From JBARCX01 sp049794535 (lineage in GTDB: Bacteria; Pseudomonadota; Gammaproteobacteria; Xanthomonadales; Rhodanobacteraceae), in the NCBI GenBank assembly GCA_049794535.1, contig JBARCX010000096.1, positions 1 through 47,961 on the forward strand: a stretch of 47,961 nt of DNA, given 5' to 3'. The translations under genes were made by a program, and so were the position numbers. The notes beneath the pieces are model-generated. The model searched no databases. It was not told the DNA's origin and saw only the letters and a program-made list of their open reading frames with translations. Positions 24,212 to 32,236 of the stretch are shown here, in pieces. Each line of letters begins with the position of its first letter. Within the stretch, counting starts at the first letter, position 1.

Positions 24212-25942
24212 TCAGCGGGTGATCTCAGCCAATAGCTCTTCGGTTTCTTCGTGGGTTCGTGCACGAATGAGCCGTGGTGCGTGACGGCGTAATTCAGCGT
24301 GATCGAGCGTGGCAAGACGATCACGCACGTGCAGCAGCTGGCTGGGATGCATGCTGAATTCAGTGAGGCCAAGCGCGAGCAGTAGCGCAGTGAAATTGAT
24401 ATCGCCGCCAATTTCACCGCACAAGCTTACGGGCTTGCCAGCCCGGCGACCGGCGCCAATGACGTGCGAGATGAGTCGCAGCAGTGCCGGTTGTAGCGGG
24501 TTGTAGATGTTGTCCAGCGCGTCGTTGCCGCGGTCCGCAGCGAGTACGTATTGCGCCAGGTCATTGGTGCCGATGGCGAGGAAGTCGGCGTGCTCAAGCA
24601 GGGCGCGTACGTTGATCGCCGCAGCTGGTACTTCGATCATGGCGCCTAGCGGCAGCTTTTCGGGCAGGTCGATGCTTTCGCGCTTGAGATCCTGTCGTGC
24701 CAGCTTGAACAGGGTGCGCACGGCGATCAGCTCGTCCGGCTGGCTTACCATCGGAACCAGTACGCGTAACGGGCCGTAGCAAGCCGCGCGCAGGATGGCG
24801 CGGATCTGTGTGATGAACACGGCCGGATAGCGCAGTGACAATCGCACGCCACGCACACCGAGCGCAGGGTTTTCTTCGCCTCGTATAACGAGGCCGGCCG
24901 CATCGGCTTTATCCGCACCGAGGTCGAGTGTGCGTATGGTGACCGGGAGGCCGCCCATGCCAAGTACCAGGTCGCGGTAGGCGATGAACTGCTCGTCTTC
25001 CGAAGGCAGGCCTTTGTGGCGCAGGAACAGAAATTCGGTACGGTACAGGCCTACGCCGTCCGCGCCGCGCGTGCGCGCGAGTGCGACGTCGACCGTGGAT
25101 TCGGCATTGGCCAGCAAGCGGATATCGATGCCGTCGCGAGTACGCGTGGGGGCATTGGCCAGTGTGGCGAGGCGGCGACCTTCCTGTGCGGATTCGCGCT
25201 GCCATGCGCGGTATCGCGACAAATCCTGTGCGGTGGGATGCACGATGGCTTCGCCGCGTTCGGCGTCGAGCAGAATCAGGTCGTCGTCGTGAATATTCGA
25301 GAGTGCGTCGCGGGTACCGACCAGCATCGGCAGGCCAAGGCTGCGCGCGAGAATCGCACTGTGCGAATACGGGCTGCCCGAGCTGGCAACTACGCCGAGC
25401 AGACCGTTGCCAGCCAGATGCGCCATGTCAGCGGGGGCAATGGTGTCGGCGATCAGGATCTCGCCCACGCGTGCCGCCAGCTTGCGTTCTTCCACACTGG
25501 TCTGTCGTTGCAAGGCTGAGACTACGCGAGCGATGACCTGGTCGATGTCTTCCTTGCGACTGCGTAGGTAGGGGTCGTCCATCGCCTCGAATACGGCGGC
25601 GAGGCGGTCGCGCTGTTTCTTCAATGCGGCGCCAGGGCGGTAGTGGCCGATTCTCACCAGATCATCGAGGCCACGCAGCAACTCCGCGTCATCCAGCAGC
25701 AGGCTATGTGCGTCGATGAACTCGTTGACCTCACGCGCGAGCGCGCCGTGCAGTTTGCCGCGCAGCTCACGCAATTCTTGTCTAGCGGTATCCAGCGCAC
25801 GATGCAGGCGCTCTAGCTCTGGCTCGACCTCTTCGGCCGTCAACGGGCGGGTGTCAACCGAGTAACGGCTCGGTTGCACCAGCCGGGCGCGGCCCAATGC
25901 CATGCCGCGAGCTGCCATGGTGCCGGTCAATACCTGCCTCAT
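24212..25942 (-). CDS. ptsI: Phosphoenolpyruvate--protein phosphotransferase (Enzyme I)
   Basis: First phosphocarrier of the PTS: autophosphorylates on a histidine from PEP and passes the phosphate to HPr. The 576 residues match classical EI (E. coli 575), with no N-terminal GAF domain, so it is not EI-Ntr. Active-site H194 lies in GSPYSHSAILARSLG (usual consensus GGRTSH); PEP-binding motifs include YRTEFLFLRHKGLPSEDEQ, AIGTNDLAQYVLAADRGN and SLCGEIGGD with the conserved Cys. It is last in the minus-strand cluster after EIIA-Man and ptsH. No EIIB/EIIC permease is nearby, so the chain is likely regulatory. Its ATG overlaps the stop of a 23-codon frame at 25939-26010. Confidence 0.96.
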   Translation of the reverse strand: MRQVLTGTMAARGMALGRARLVQPSRYSVDTRPLTAEEVEPELERLHRALDTARQELRELRGKLHGALAREVNEFIDAHSLLLDDAELLRGLDDLVRIGHYRPGAALKKQRDRLAAVFEAMDDPYLRSRKEDIDQVIARVVSALQRQTSVEERKLAARVGEILIADTIAPADMAHLAGNGLLGVVASSGSPYSHSAILARSLGLPMLVGTRDALSNIHDDDLILLDAERGEAIVHPTAQDLSRYRAWQRESAQEGRRLATLANAPTRTRDGIDIRLLANAESTVDVALARTRGADGVGLYRTEFLFLRHKGLPSEDEQFIAYRDLVLGMGGLPVTIRTLDLGADKADAAGLVIRGEENPALGVRGVRLSLRYPAVFITQIRAILRAACYGPLRVLVPMVSQPDELIAVRTLFKLARQDLKRESIDLPEKLPLGAMIEVPAAAINVRALLEHADFLAIGTNDLAQYVLAADRGNDALDNIYNPLQPALLRLISHVIGAGRRAGKPVSLCGEIGGDINFTALLLALGLTEFSMHPSQLLHVRDRLATLDHAELRRHAPRLIRARTHEETEELLAEITR

Positions 25943-26010
25943 GCGCGTTGCCTTTCATGCGGCATCGGCACACGTAGGTCGATCACCAGGTTGGCAAACG
26001 CATCGCCCAT
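25939..26010 (-). CDS. Possible 23-residue peptide between ptsH and ptsI
   Basis: Directly after the ptsH stop, ATG at 26010 opens a frame MGDAFANLVIDLRVPMPHER followed by QRA and TGA. A full AAGGAG site (26021-26016) sits 5 nt before the ATG, inside the ptsH 3' end, and the TGA overlaps the ptsI ATG (ATGA). The layout fits translational coupling of HPr to EI. I do not recognise the peptide. It could be chance, or a relic whose only role is to carry ribosomes across the 68-nt gap. Confidence 0.35.
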   Translation of the reverse strand: MGDAFANLVIDLRVPMPHERQRA

Positions 26011-26280
26011 TCAGGCTCCTTCGTCAAACTTGCGATCAAACAGCGCGGCGACCGCAACCAGCGCGGCATCTTCATCTGGCCCTTCGGCACGCACGGTCAG
26101 CGGTGTGCCGATACCGGCGGCTAGCATCATGACGCCCATAATGCTTTGGGCGTTGACTTCACGACCCTTGCTGATCAACCACACCGTGGATTTAAAACCC
26201 TGCACGAGTTGCACCAGTTTGGCCGATGCGCGCGCGTGTAGGCCGAGCTTGTTGGAAACGACAATTTCTTGTTCACGCAT
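26011..26280 (-). CDS. ptsH: Phosphocarrier protein HPr
   Basis: Small PTS phosphocarrier of 89 residues. H15 in NKLGLHARASAKLVQ receives phosphate from EI; S46 in VNAQSIMGVMMLAA is the regulatory serine phosphorylated by HprK, whose gene lies in the same cluster, so the SIMGVM context like that of Gram-positive HPr is functionally coherent. The ATG at 26280 overlaps the end of the EIIA gene by 8 nt. A longer reading from 26352 is rejected because it would lie wholly within the EIIA gene. Confidence 0.96.
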   Translation of the reverse strand: MREQEIVVSNKLGLHARASAKLVQLVQGFKSTVWLISKGREVNAQSIMGVMMLAAGIGTPLTVRAEGPDEDAALVAVAALFDRKFDEGA

Positions 26281-26665
26281 GATCGATGAAAATTCCTCCG
26301 CGGCCTCCACTGGCCGCAATTTCAGCCAATTCGTCCAGTGGCTTTTCTGCATAATTCAAGACACGTAACAGCATCGGCAAGTTCAATCCCGATACACAAC
26401 GTAGATGTACGCCGAGCGAGCCGAGCGATAGCCCAATGTTGCACGGTGTGGCGCCATAAAGATCGGCCAGCACTAATACGCCGTCACCCTGATCCAGCGC
26501 ACGCGCGTGACGTGCAGTGAGTGTGCGCATCACATCGGGGTCGGCTTGTGGCGGAATCTCTACCGCTTCGACTTGCAACGGTAATTTTGGCAGCACGTGG
26601 TGCGTGGCGGAGATCAATGCCTGGCCAACCGCCTCGTGCGTCATCAATAGCACGCCTACGCTCAT
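26273..26665 (-). CDS. PTS EIIA component, mannose family
   Basis: A single-domain EIIA-Man protein of 130 residues. The phosphorylatable histidine is H10 in VGVLLMTHEAVGQALI, at the same position as in E. coli ManX, and the family loop VLADLYGATPCNI corresponds to the consensus DLFGGSP. There is no fused EIIB and no EIIC/EIID nearby, so it probably acts as a regulatory phosphate acceptor. The ATG at 26665 is chosen from the family N-terminus; the Shine-Dalgarno sequence is weak. It lies between rapZ and ptsH and overlaps ptsH by 8 nt. Confidence 0.92.
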   Translation of the reverse strand: MSVGVLLMTHEAVGQALISATHHVLPKLPLQVEAVEIPPQADPDVMRTLTARHARALDQGDGVLVLADLYGATPCNIGLSLGSLGVHLRCVSGLNLPMLLRVLNYAEKPLDELAEIAASGGRGGIFIDHA

Positions 26666-26699
26666 GGCCGGGTGCCCGTCAGGTAGATCGACATGGCGT

Positions 26700-27602
26700 T
26701 CATTCGAGTTCTCGGTGGAAAGTAAGCACACCTTCGCGGCTGGCGCGGAAATGTGCGGCAAGCTTCTCGACCAGATAGACCGAGCGGTGACGACCCCCGG
26801 TGCAGCCGATCGAAATGGTTACGTAGCTACGGTCATCCTGCTCGAAGCGCGGCAGCCACGCATCGAGCCAGCGGGTGGTGTCTGCAAAGTACTCGCTTAC
26901 CAGCGGCTGTGCATCGAGATATTCACGTACCGGACCATCCTTGCCGGAAAGCGGTCGCAATCGCGGTTCCCAATGGGGGTTCGGCAGGCAGCGCGCATCG
27001 AACACGAAATCGGCGTCCAACGGGAGCCCGCGCCGGAACGCAAATGACTGGACCATCAGGGTCAGGCCCTCAGTAGCCTGGGCGTACCCGGTGGCGATCA
27101 GTCGACGCAACTGGTGCACGTTAAGTTCGCTGGAGTCGATTACCTTCTCTGCGATGGCCATCAGCGGGCGCAGCAGGCGGCGCTCTTCGGCAATCGCGTC
27201 AGCCAGCGACACACCACGCAAGGCCAGTGGGTGGCGTCGTCGTGTTTCCGAATAGCGCTTGATCAGCACCTCGTCGCGACAGTCGATGAAGATCAGATGC
27301 ACCTGCACGTTGGCCGTCGCGAGTTCCGACAGCACCACCGGCATGTGTTTGAAGTCTTCGCCGCGATTGCGAACGTCCACACCCACGGCGATGCGCTGGC
27401 GCTTGATGGTGCCGTGGGTCGCCGCGTCCACCAGTTGCGGTAGGAGTTCGGTAGGCAGGTTGTCGACGCAGTAGAACTCGAGATCTTCGAGTGCGCGTAA
27501 TGCAACGGTCTTGCCGCCGCCGGACATGCCGGTGAGCACGACCAGATGCGTGGCTTCCGGGTCGGTGATCGGGGCGATGATGGGAGGGTCGCTGTAGCTC
27601 AT
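26700..27602 (-). CDS. rapZ: RNase adapter protein RapZ
   Basis: Nucleotide-binding protein that in E. coli targets the sRNA GlmZ to RNase E and senses glucosamine-6-phosphate. The 300 residues include the N-terminal Walker A GMSGGGKT (25-32), VDNLP-type segment YCVDNLPTELLPQLV, and the conserved C-terminal block SIGCTGGRHRSVYLVEKLA that in E. coli binds RNA and metabolite. The ATG at 27602 lies 4 nt after the hprK stop. In this lineage the downstream RNA target may differ; the cluster position next to HprK and rpoN is conserved. Confidence 0.95.
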   Translation of the reverse strand: MSYSDPPIIAPITDPEATHLVVLTGMSGGGKTVALRALEDLEFYCVDNLPTELLPQLVDAATHGTIKRQRIAVGVDVRNRGEDFKHMPVVLSELATANVQVHLIFIDCRDEVLIKRYSETRRRHPLALRGVSLADAIAEERRLLRPLMAIAEKVIDSSELNVHQLRRLIATGYAQATEGLTLMVQSFAFRRGLPLDADFVFDARCLPNPHWEPRLRPLSGKDGPVREYLDAQPLVSEYFADTTRWLDAWLPRFEQDDRSYVTISIGCTGGRHRSVYLVEKLAAHFRASREGVLTFHRELE

Positions 27603-27606
27603 AGCA

Positions 27607-28557
27607 TTACCACGGTGGTAGCCGGCGCATTTGGTGCGCTTGCCGGTCAATGAAGGTTTGGGCCGGGTCGATACCCTTGCTCTTGAGTACGTGGTTGCGC
27701 ACGGCGGCTTCGACCAGCACCGCCAAGTTGCGGCCTGGTGCGACGGGGATGGTGATCATCGGTACCGGAACTTCAAAGATCTCGCGTCGGCCAACATCAC
27801 CGGTGAGCCGGGTCAAGGCGTCGGTATCTTCGCCTTCGCGCAACGGCTTGAGGTGAATGACCAGCCGCAGATACTTAGACGGCTTCACGGCGGTGTGGCC
27901 GAACATCTCGCGTACGTTCAATACGCCAAGTCCACGCACTTCGAGCAGATCCTGCAGCAGCTCGGGGCAGGCGCCGTCGATCACGTCCGGTGCGATCAGG
28001 GTGAACTCGGTGGCATCGTCGGCGACCAGGCGATGGCCGCGGCTGATCAACTCCAGCGCCAATTCGCTCTTGCCGGATCCCGCCTCGCCGGTGATCAGTA
28101 CACCGATCGAGAAAACCTCCAGGAACACACCATGCAAAGTGACATGCGGTGCCAGCAGGCGCGCCAGGTGATATTGCATCCAGGTCAGCAGCTCATGGCC
28201 GCGCTTGGAGCTGATCCACAGTGGCGTATTGGTTTCCTCGGCAACCTCGCGTAGGTCGGCGGGAATGGTCTGATCTTTGGTGACGATCAGCGCGACGGGC
28301 TGGTAGGCGGCGATCTTGTTGATCACCTCCCAGCGCTGACGCGAATCGAGCCCATCAAGGAAGTTCAGCTCCTCGGTGCCAATGATCTGAATTTTGTTTG
28401 GATAAATGACGTTGAGATAGCCGATCAACGAAGGGCGGCGCGTCGTGGTGACGCCGCGTTCGAGCACGCGGGATTCTCCGCGCATGCCGGAGATCCATCG
28501 CAGCGCCATGCGCTCGTGAACACCATCGTAAAGTTGTCGGGCGGTGAGCCGGTCCAA
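27607..28557 (-). CDS. hprK: HPr kinase/phosphorylase, probable TTG start
   Basis: Bifunctional enzyme that phosphorylates and dephosphorylates HPr on Ser46. The C-terminal catalytic domain has Walker A GEAGSGKS (about 157-164), preceded by LHGVFLEVFSIGVLI, and the signature EVRGLGVLNVREMFG. The N-terminal domain resembles MurF/DRTGG folds. Start choice: TTG at 28557 follows AAAGGA by 6 nt and gives 316 residues beginning MDRLTARQLYDG; a GTG at 28641 would add 28 residues (MNTSAPSSWHNAP...) but has no ribosome-binding site at a useful distance. In many relatives ptsN lies between hpf and hprK; here it is absent. Confidence 0.95.
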   Translation of the reverse strand: MDRLTARQLYDGVHERMALRWISGMRGESRVLERGVTTTRRPSLIGYLNVIYPNKIQIIGTEELNFLDGLDSRQRWEVINKIAAYQPVALIVTKDQTIPADLREVAEETNTPLWISSKRGHELLTWMQYHLARLLAPHVTLHGVFLEVFSIGVLITGEAGSGKSELALELISRGHRLVADDATEFTLIAPDVIDGACPELLQDLLEVRGLGVLNVREMFGHTAVKPSKYLRLVIHLKPLREGEDTDALTRLTGDVGRREIFEVPVPMITIPVAPGRNLAVLVEAAVRNHVLKSKGIDPAQTFIDRQAHQMRRLPPW

Positions 28558-28690
28558 GCCTGATCCTTTACGCCCCGGGAGAAGCCCATCGGGTGCGTTT
28601 ACAGGGGCATTGTGCCAGCTTGAGGGCGCGGACGTGTTCACGGCGTCGGTCTTGCCGCCGGAATGGTCCTTTTAGCTTGATTTGGAGAGG

Positions 28691-28717
28691 GGGCCCATCC
28701 CTGAACGAGATGGGCCC
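28691..28717 (-). repeat. Perfect inverted repeat in the hpf-hprK gap
   Basis: GGGCCCATC (28691-28699) and GATGGGCCC (28709-28717) flank a 9-nt loop. The 194-bp gap between hpf and hprK holds this hairpin and nothing else coding that I can support. No T-tract follows on the minus strand, so it may be an mRNA processing or stability element or a weak terminator. Confidence 0.65.
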
Positions 28718-28751
28718 GAACGACTCAGTTACATCGGCTCAGCTGTAAGGC

Positions 28752-29075
28752 TTAGCCGTACTGACGCGCTTCGCGTACTTCGCTCTGGTGCTTGTCACTG
28801 ATCTTCTCGCGGTGCTTACGCAACTGGTTCACCAGCGTATCGAACAGCGTGTCGATGGAGGCGTACATGTCGGCTTTATCAGCTTCGGCATGGAGGGTGG
28901 TACCGGTGACCTTCAGCGTGCCCTCGGCGCAGTGCTTCAGCTTATCCAGCGAGAGCACAACGGTAAGACTGATTATTCGGTCGTCGAGGCGGGTCAGGCG
29001 ATCGAGCTTGGCTTCCGCGTGTTCGCGCAGGGCCTGGGTGAGTTCGATCTGATGGCCACTGAGTTGAAATTGCAT
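28752..29075 (-). CDS. hpf: Ribosome hibernation promoting factor, short form
   Basis: Binds the 30S decoding region in stationary phase and promotes inactive 100S dimers. The 107-residue protein (MQFQLSGHQIELTQALREHA) has the beta-alpha-beta-beta-beta-alpha fold pattern of YhbH/HPF and lacks the long-form C-terminal domain. The ATG at 29075 follows AGGAGG 6 nt upstream; a longer upstream extension is rejected. It lies 148 nt downstream of rpoN, the common proteobacterial position. Confidence 0.95.
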   Translation of the reverse strand: MQFQLSGHQIELTQALREHAEAKLDRLTRLDDRIISLTVVLSLDKLKHCAEGTLKVTGTTLHAEADKADMYASIDTLFDTLVNQLRKHREKISDKHQSEVREARQYG

Positions 29076-29223
29076 ATGCGCCTCCTCTGGTGCTGCCGCC
29101 GTAGCGGCGTAAGTCGATGCATCGGCGTCGTGTGACGTTCGATGCATCTTCAATCTTGCACAGACACATACATGGGAACGCTTTTCGTGATGGCAAGTTC
29201 CCACAACAGATGAACGTAACAGC

Positions 29224-30726
29224 TCAACTGGCGCGTTGACGTTCACCGGAACTAGGAATACGTAGAGCCTCCCTGTATTTAGCAACGGTGCGGCGGGCTA
29301 CCTGAATGCCCTTGCGATGAAGTTCTTCAGCAATAGCTTGGTCAGAAAGAGGTTTGCGCGAATCTTCGCCATCCACCAGTTTGCGCAGCATCGCCTGGAT
29401 GGCGGTAGCCGAAGCGCTGCCACCGTCCTCCGTGGATACTCCACTGGAGAAAAAGTGCTTCAGCTCAAACGTACCGCGCGGCGTATGGATGTACTTGCGA
29501 GTCGTGACGCGCGAAATGGTCGATTCGTGCATACCGACTTCTTCGGCAACTTCACGCAGCACTAAAGGATGCATGGCCTCTGGACCGTACTCAAGAAACG
29601 CACTCTGCCGACGTACGATGGTGTCGGCTACCTTGAGCAGGGTTTCCGCGCGTGATTCCAGGCTTTTGATCAGCCAGCGTGCCTCTTGCAGCTGGCCACG
29701 CATCCAACTGGCGTCATCGCCACGCGTCTGTGCGATCAGGCTGCAATAGTGCTGATTGAGGCTGAGCCTCGGTTGGCTGTCGGGATTCAGGCTGACGCGC
29801 CAGTGGCTACCATCCCGGCGCGCATAGACGTCCGGCGCAACGTATTCCACCGGAGTTGCATCTAGCGCTGCACCAGGGCGTGGATCGAGGCTGCGAATCA
29901 ATACCGCTGCAGCGATCACATCGTCTTCATTGACGCGCAAGCGACGAGCCAGTCGAGGCACGTCATTACGCGCCAGCAGTTCTAGCTCACCATCGACGAT
30001 GCGCAAGGCCAATTCGCGCTGTGGCGTGGTCTCGTCAAATTGTTCAAGCTGCACACGCAGGCAATCGCGCAGATCCAGGCTGGCTACGCCCGTAGGATCG
30101 AAGCATTGCAGGCGACGGCGCACTGCATCCACTTCCTCGGCACTGGCTTTGAGGTGTGGTGGTAGCGCGGAGAGAACAGACTCGACACCTTCGACAAGAT
30201 AGCCGTCGCTATTCAGTGCGTCGATCAACACGGTGGCGATGGCGCGTGCACGCCCATCGAATGCACTCAGATTAAGCTGCCACAGCAGGTGTTCCTGCAG
30301 CGTTTCGGGCGCAGCGTTCTGCGGCTCGATGCCGTCATCGTCACGATTGTTGTTATTGCTGCTACTTGATGAGCTGTTGCGGCTGCCGGAAAAATCGATC
30401 GGTTCCTCGCCTGAGCCACCGCCGTCGGCCCATTCAGGGGCCTCGTCGTTGTCGTGCTCGGGCGCGGTTTCCTTGGATGTTGGAGCGGCAACCTCGAAAC
30501 CGTCGACGTCATCGCCGGTTTCGCTGGCAGCGTCTTCAGCATCCTCGGCGAATTCGAGCAGCGGGTTGCTCTCGGCAAGCTGGCGCAATTCTGCTTCCAG
30601 CTCCAGCTGCGACAATTGCAGCAGGCGTATCGCTTGCTGCAATTGAGGCGTCAGGGCGAGCTGCTGGTTAAGGCGAAACTGCAGTCCGGTTTTCATGCCT
30701 GCTGGATCAGATGTGTTCGCAGCCAT
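29224..30726 (-). CDS. rpoN: RNA polymerase sigma-54 factor
   Basis: Alternative sigma factor for enhancer-dependent promoters. The 500 residues show region I (LNQQLALTPQLQQAIRLLQL), an acidic low-complexity region II with a Ser/Asn run (about residues 115-130), the core-binding domain, the HTH (VAEEVGMHESTISRVTTRKY) and the RpoN box ARRTVAKYREALRI at the C-terminus. Start ATG 30726 has AGGG 5 nt upstream; ATG 30696 (MKTGLQFRLNQQ) is a possible alternative. It follows lptB after 82 nt in the usual lptAB-rpoN-hpf order. Confidence 0.97.
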   Translation of the reverse strand: MAANTSDPAGMKTGLQFRLNQQLALTPQLQQAIRLLQLSQLELEAELRQLAESNPLLEFAEDAEDAASETGDDVDGFEVAAPTSKETAPEHDNDEAPEWADGGGSGEEPIDFSGSRNSSSSSSNNNNRDDDGIEPQNAAPETLQEHLLWQLNLSAFDGRARAIATVLIDALNSDGYLVEGVESVLSALPPHLKASAEEVDAVRRRLQCFDPTGVASLDLRDCLRVQLEQFDETTPQRELALRIVDGELELLARNDVPRLARRLRVNEDDVIAAAVLIRSLDPRPGAALDATPVEYVAPDVYARRDGSHWRVSLNPDSQPRLSLNQHYCSLIAQTRGDDASWMRGQLQEARWLIKSLESRAETLLKVADTIVRRQSAFLEYGPEAMHPLVLREVAEEVGMHESTISRVTTRKYIHTPRGTFELKHFFSSGVSTEDGGSASATAIQAMLRKLVDGEDSRKPLSDQAIAEELHRKGIQVARRTVAKYREALRIPSSGERQRAS

Positions 30727-30808
30727 CCTAACCCTTCGCTAGAAGGGCGGCCATAGTCCGGATTGCCGAAACTGCCAGTCCGTATCGTGGACTGTGACAT
30801 GCCGCGGA

Positions 30809-31528
30809 TCAGAGCCTGAACTCGCGGCCCAGATACACCTCGCGGACCTTCTCGTCAGCAAGAATGTGCGCTGGGGTACCGCGTGATAGCACTTCGCCAT
30901 CACTCATGATGTAGGCGCGGTCGCAGATGCCTAGGGTTTCGCGTACGTTGTGATCGGTGATCAGCACACCAATGCCGCGTTCCTTGAGATGCCGCACGAT
31001 GCGTTGGATTTCGCCGACGGAGATCGGGTCAACACCTGCGAAAGGTTCGTCGAGCAACATGTAACGTGGCTGTGCGGCTAGCGCGCGGGCGATTTCCACG
31101 CGACGGCGTTCACCGCCGGAGAGGCTGATGCCTTTTTGGCCGGCGATATGGTTGATCTTCAGTTCGTCCAGCAGGCTTTCCATCTCCGCCGAGCGCTGGC
31201 GGGCATCCAGGCCTTCGCGCAGCTCAAGCACGGCCATGATGTTGTCCGCCACGCTGAGGCGGCGGAATACCGATGCCTCCTGAGGCAGATAACCAATGCC
31301 GAGCTTGGCGCGTGCATGCATGGGCAGGCCGGTGATGTCCTGCTTATCAAGCTTGATCGCGCCAGCATCGGCTTCGATCAGCCCCACGATCATGTAGAAA
31401 CAGGTGGTCTTGCCGGCGCCATTTGGGCCAAGCAGGCCCACGACCTCACCTTGGCGAATCGAAAATGCGAAATCCCGTACGACTTTGCGTGCGCGAAAAC
31501 TTTTTTGCAGACCTTCAGCAGAAAGCAT
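30809..31528 (-). CDS. lptB: LPS export ABC transporter ATP-binding protein LptB
   Basis: Cytoplasmic ATPase of the LptB2FG complex that extracts LPS from the inner membrane. The 239-residue protein has Walker A GPNGAGKTT, signature LSGGERRR, Walker B YMLLDEPFAGVDP and the switch His in ITDHNVRETL. It is 4 nt from lptA and upstream of rpoN. LptF and LptG are not in the window, as is usual. Confidence 0.97.
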   Translation of the reverse strand: MLSAEGLQKSFRARKVVRDFAFSIRQGEVVGLLGPNGAGKTTCFYMIVGLIEADAGAIKLDKQDITGLPMHARAKLGIGYLPQEASVFRRLSVADNIMAVLELREGLDARQRSAEMESLLDELKINHIAGQKGISLSGGERRRVEIARALAAQPRYMLLDEPFAGVDPISVGEIQRIVRHLKERGIGVLITDHNVRETLGICDRAYIMSDGEVLSRGTPAHILADEKVREVYLGREFRL

Positions 31529-31531
31529 GGG

Positions 31532-32236
31532 TTACGGCTGCCTCTGTGGCGCGGTAGGAGCGGTGCTGGCAGCAGCAGGCGCCGAAGTTGGGGTTTGTGC
31601 CGAGCTAGAAGAGGAGGCCGGCTTGGCCGTCGGCAGCGTTACGCCTTGCACGGGCTTCGCCGCGGCTGGAGTTGCTGGAGCGGTTGCTCCCGGTTTAACG
31701 GGCTTTGGCTTGGGCAGGAAGACCATGTGCACCAGCCCATTGCCGTTGCTGTCGCCGGTGATGTAGCTGGTTTGGGTGTTGTAGGTGAGCTTGTCGCCGT
31801 GGGCTTCGCCGCGGCCTTGCTGGTGAACCACAGCGTGGCCGGTCAGCACTGCAATCTGGTTGATGTTGTCGTAGTCCAGCTGGTCCGCATCGCCGGTCAT
31901 CAGGTTGTTGTTGTCGTCCAACTGCTCGATGTGCGCCAGTTTGCCGTTATTAGCGGTAACCACGACGCGACTTACCTGCGTATCGGCATCCACGTAGATC
32001 TTGGCCAGGTCGCCGGTGACCTTCATGGTGCCCTGCGTGATGAGGACGTTGCCGGTAATCGTGCTGATGGTGTTGGGAGCATTAAAGCCGTCGAATTTAT
32101 CGGCATGCTCGACCACCATCGGTTGATTACGGTCATCCTGTTTCGCGAGCGCCGGCTGCAGAGCCAGCAGGCTGAGCGTGGCTAGGCTGAGCCGGAGCAT
32201 TCCGCTTGCGCGGAATGAGAATGCCGTGGACGTCAT
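31532..32236 (-). CDS. lptA: LPS transport periplasmic protein LptA
   Basis: Periplasmic bridge component that carries LPS from LptC to LptDE. After a signal peptide (ending ALQPALA) comes the OstA-like beta-jellyroll (residues about 45-175 with TGNVLITQGTMKVTGDLAKI and LTGHAVVHQQGRGEAHGDKL), then an unusually long Pro/Ala/Ser/Thr-rich tail of about 60 residues (KPKPVKPGATAPATPAAA and on) not present in E. coli LptA. ATG 32236 is preferred (GGAG 7 nt upstream; 234 residues); ATG 32200 gives a shorter signal peptide and lies in a hairpin arm. Either start overlaps the lptC coding sequence. Confidence 0.92.
   Translation of the reverse strand: MTSTAFSFRASGMLRLSLATLSLLALQPALAKQDDRNQPMVVEHADKFDGFNAPNTISTITGNVLITQGTMKVTGDLAKIYVDADTQVSRVVVTANNGKLAHIEQLDDNNNLMTGDADQLDYDNINQIAVLTGHAVVHQQGRGEAHGDKLTYNTQTSYITGDSNGNGLVHMVFLPKPKPVKPGATAPATPAAAKPVQGVTLPTAKPASSSSSAQTPTSAPAAASTAPTAPQRQP

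Noticed and set aside
28642..28751. Degraded ptsN remnant in the hpf-hprK gap
   Set aside because: No EIIA-Ntr-like peptide could be read in any frame; only the inverted repeat stands out.
30727..30808. Sigma-54 promoter upstream of rpoN
   Set aside because: CTGGCAGTTTCGGCA resembles a -24/-12 site, but the GG to GC spacing is 8 instead of 10.
31136..32185. 349-codon plus-strand frame across lptB and lptA
   Set aside because: Antisense to two certain genes, no family features, repetitive Gly/Val/His composition.
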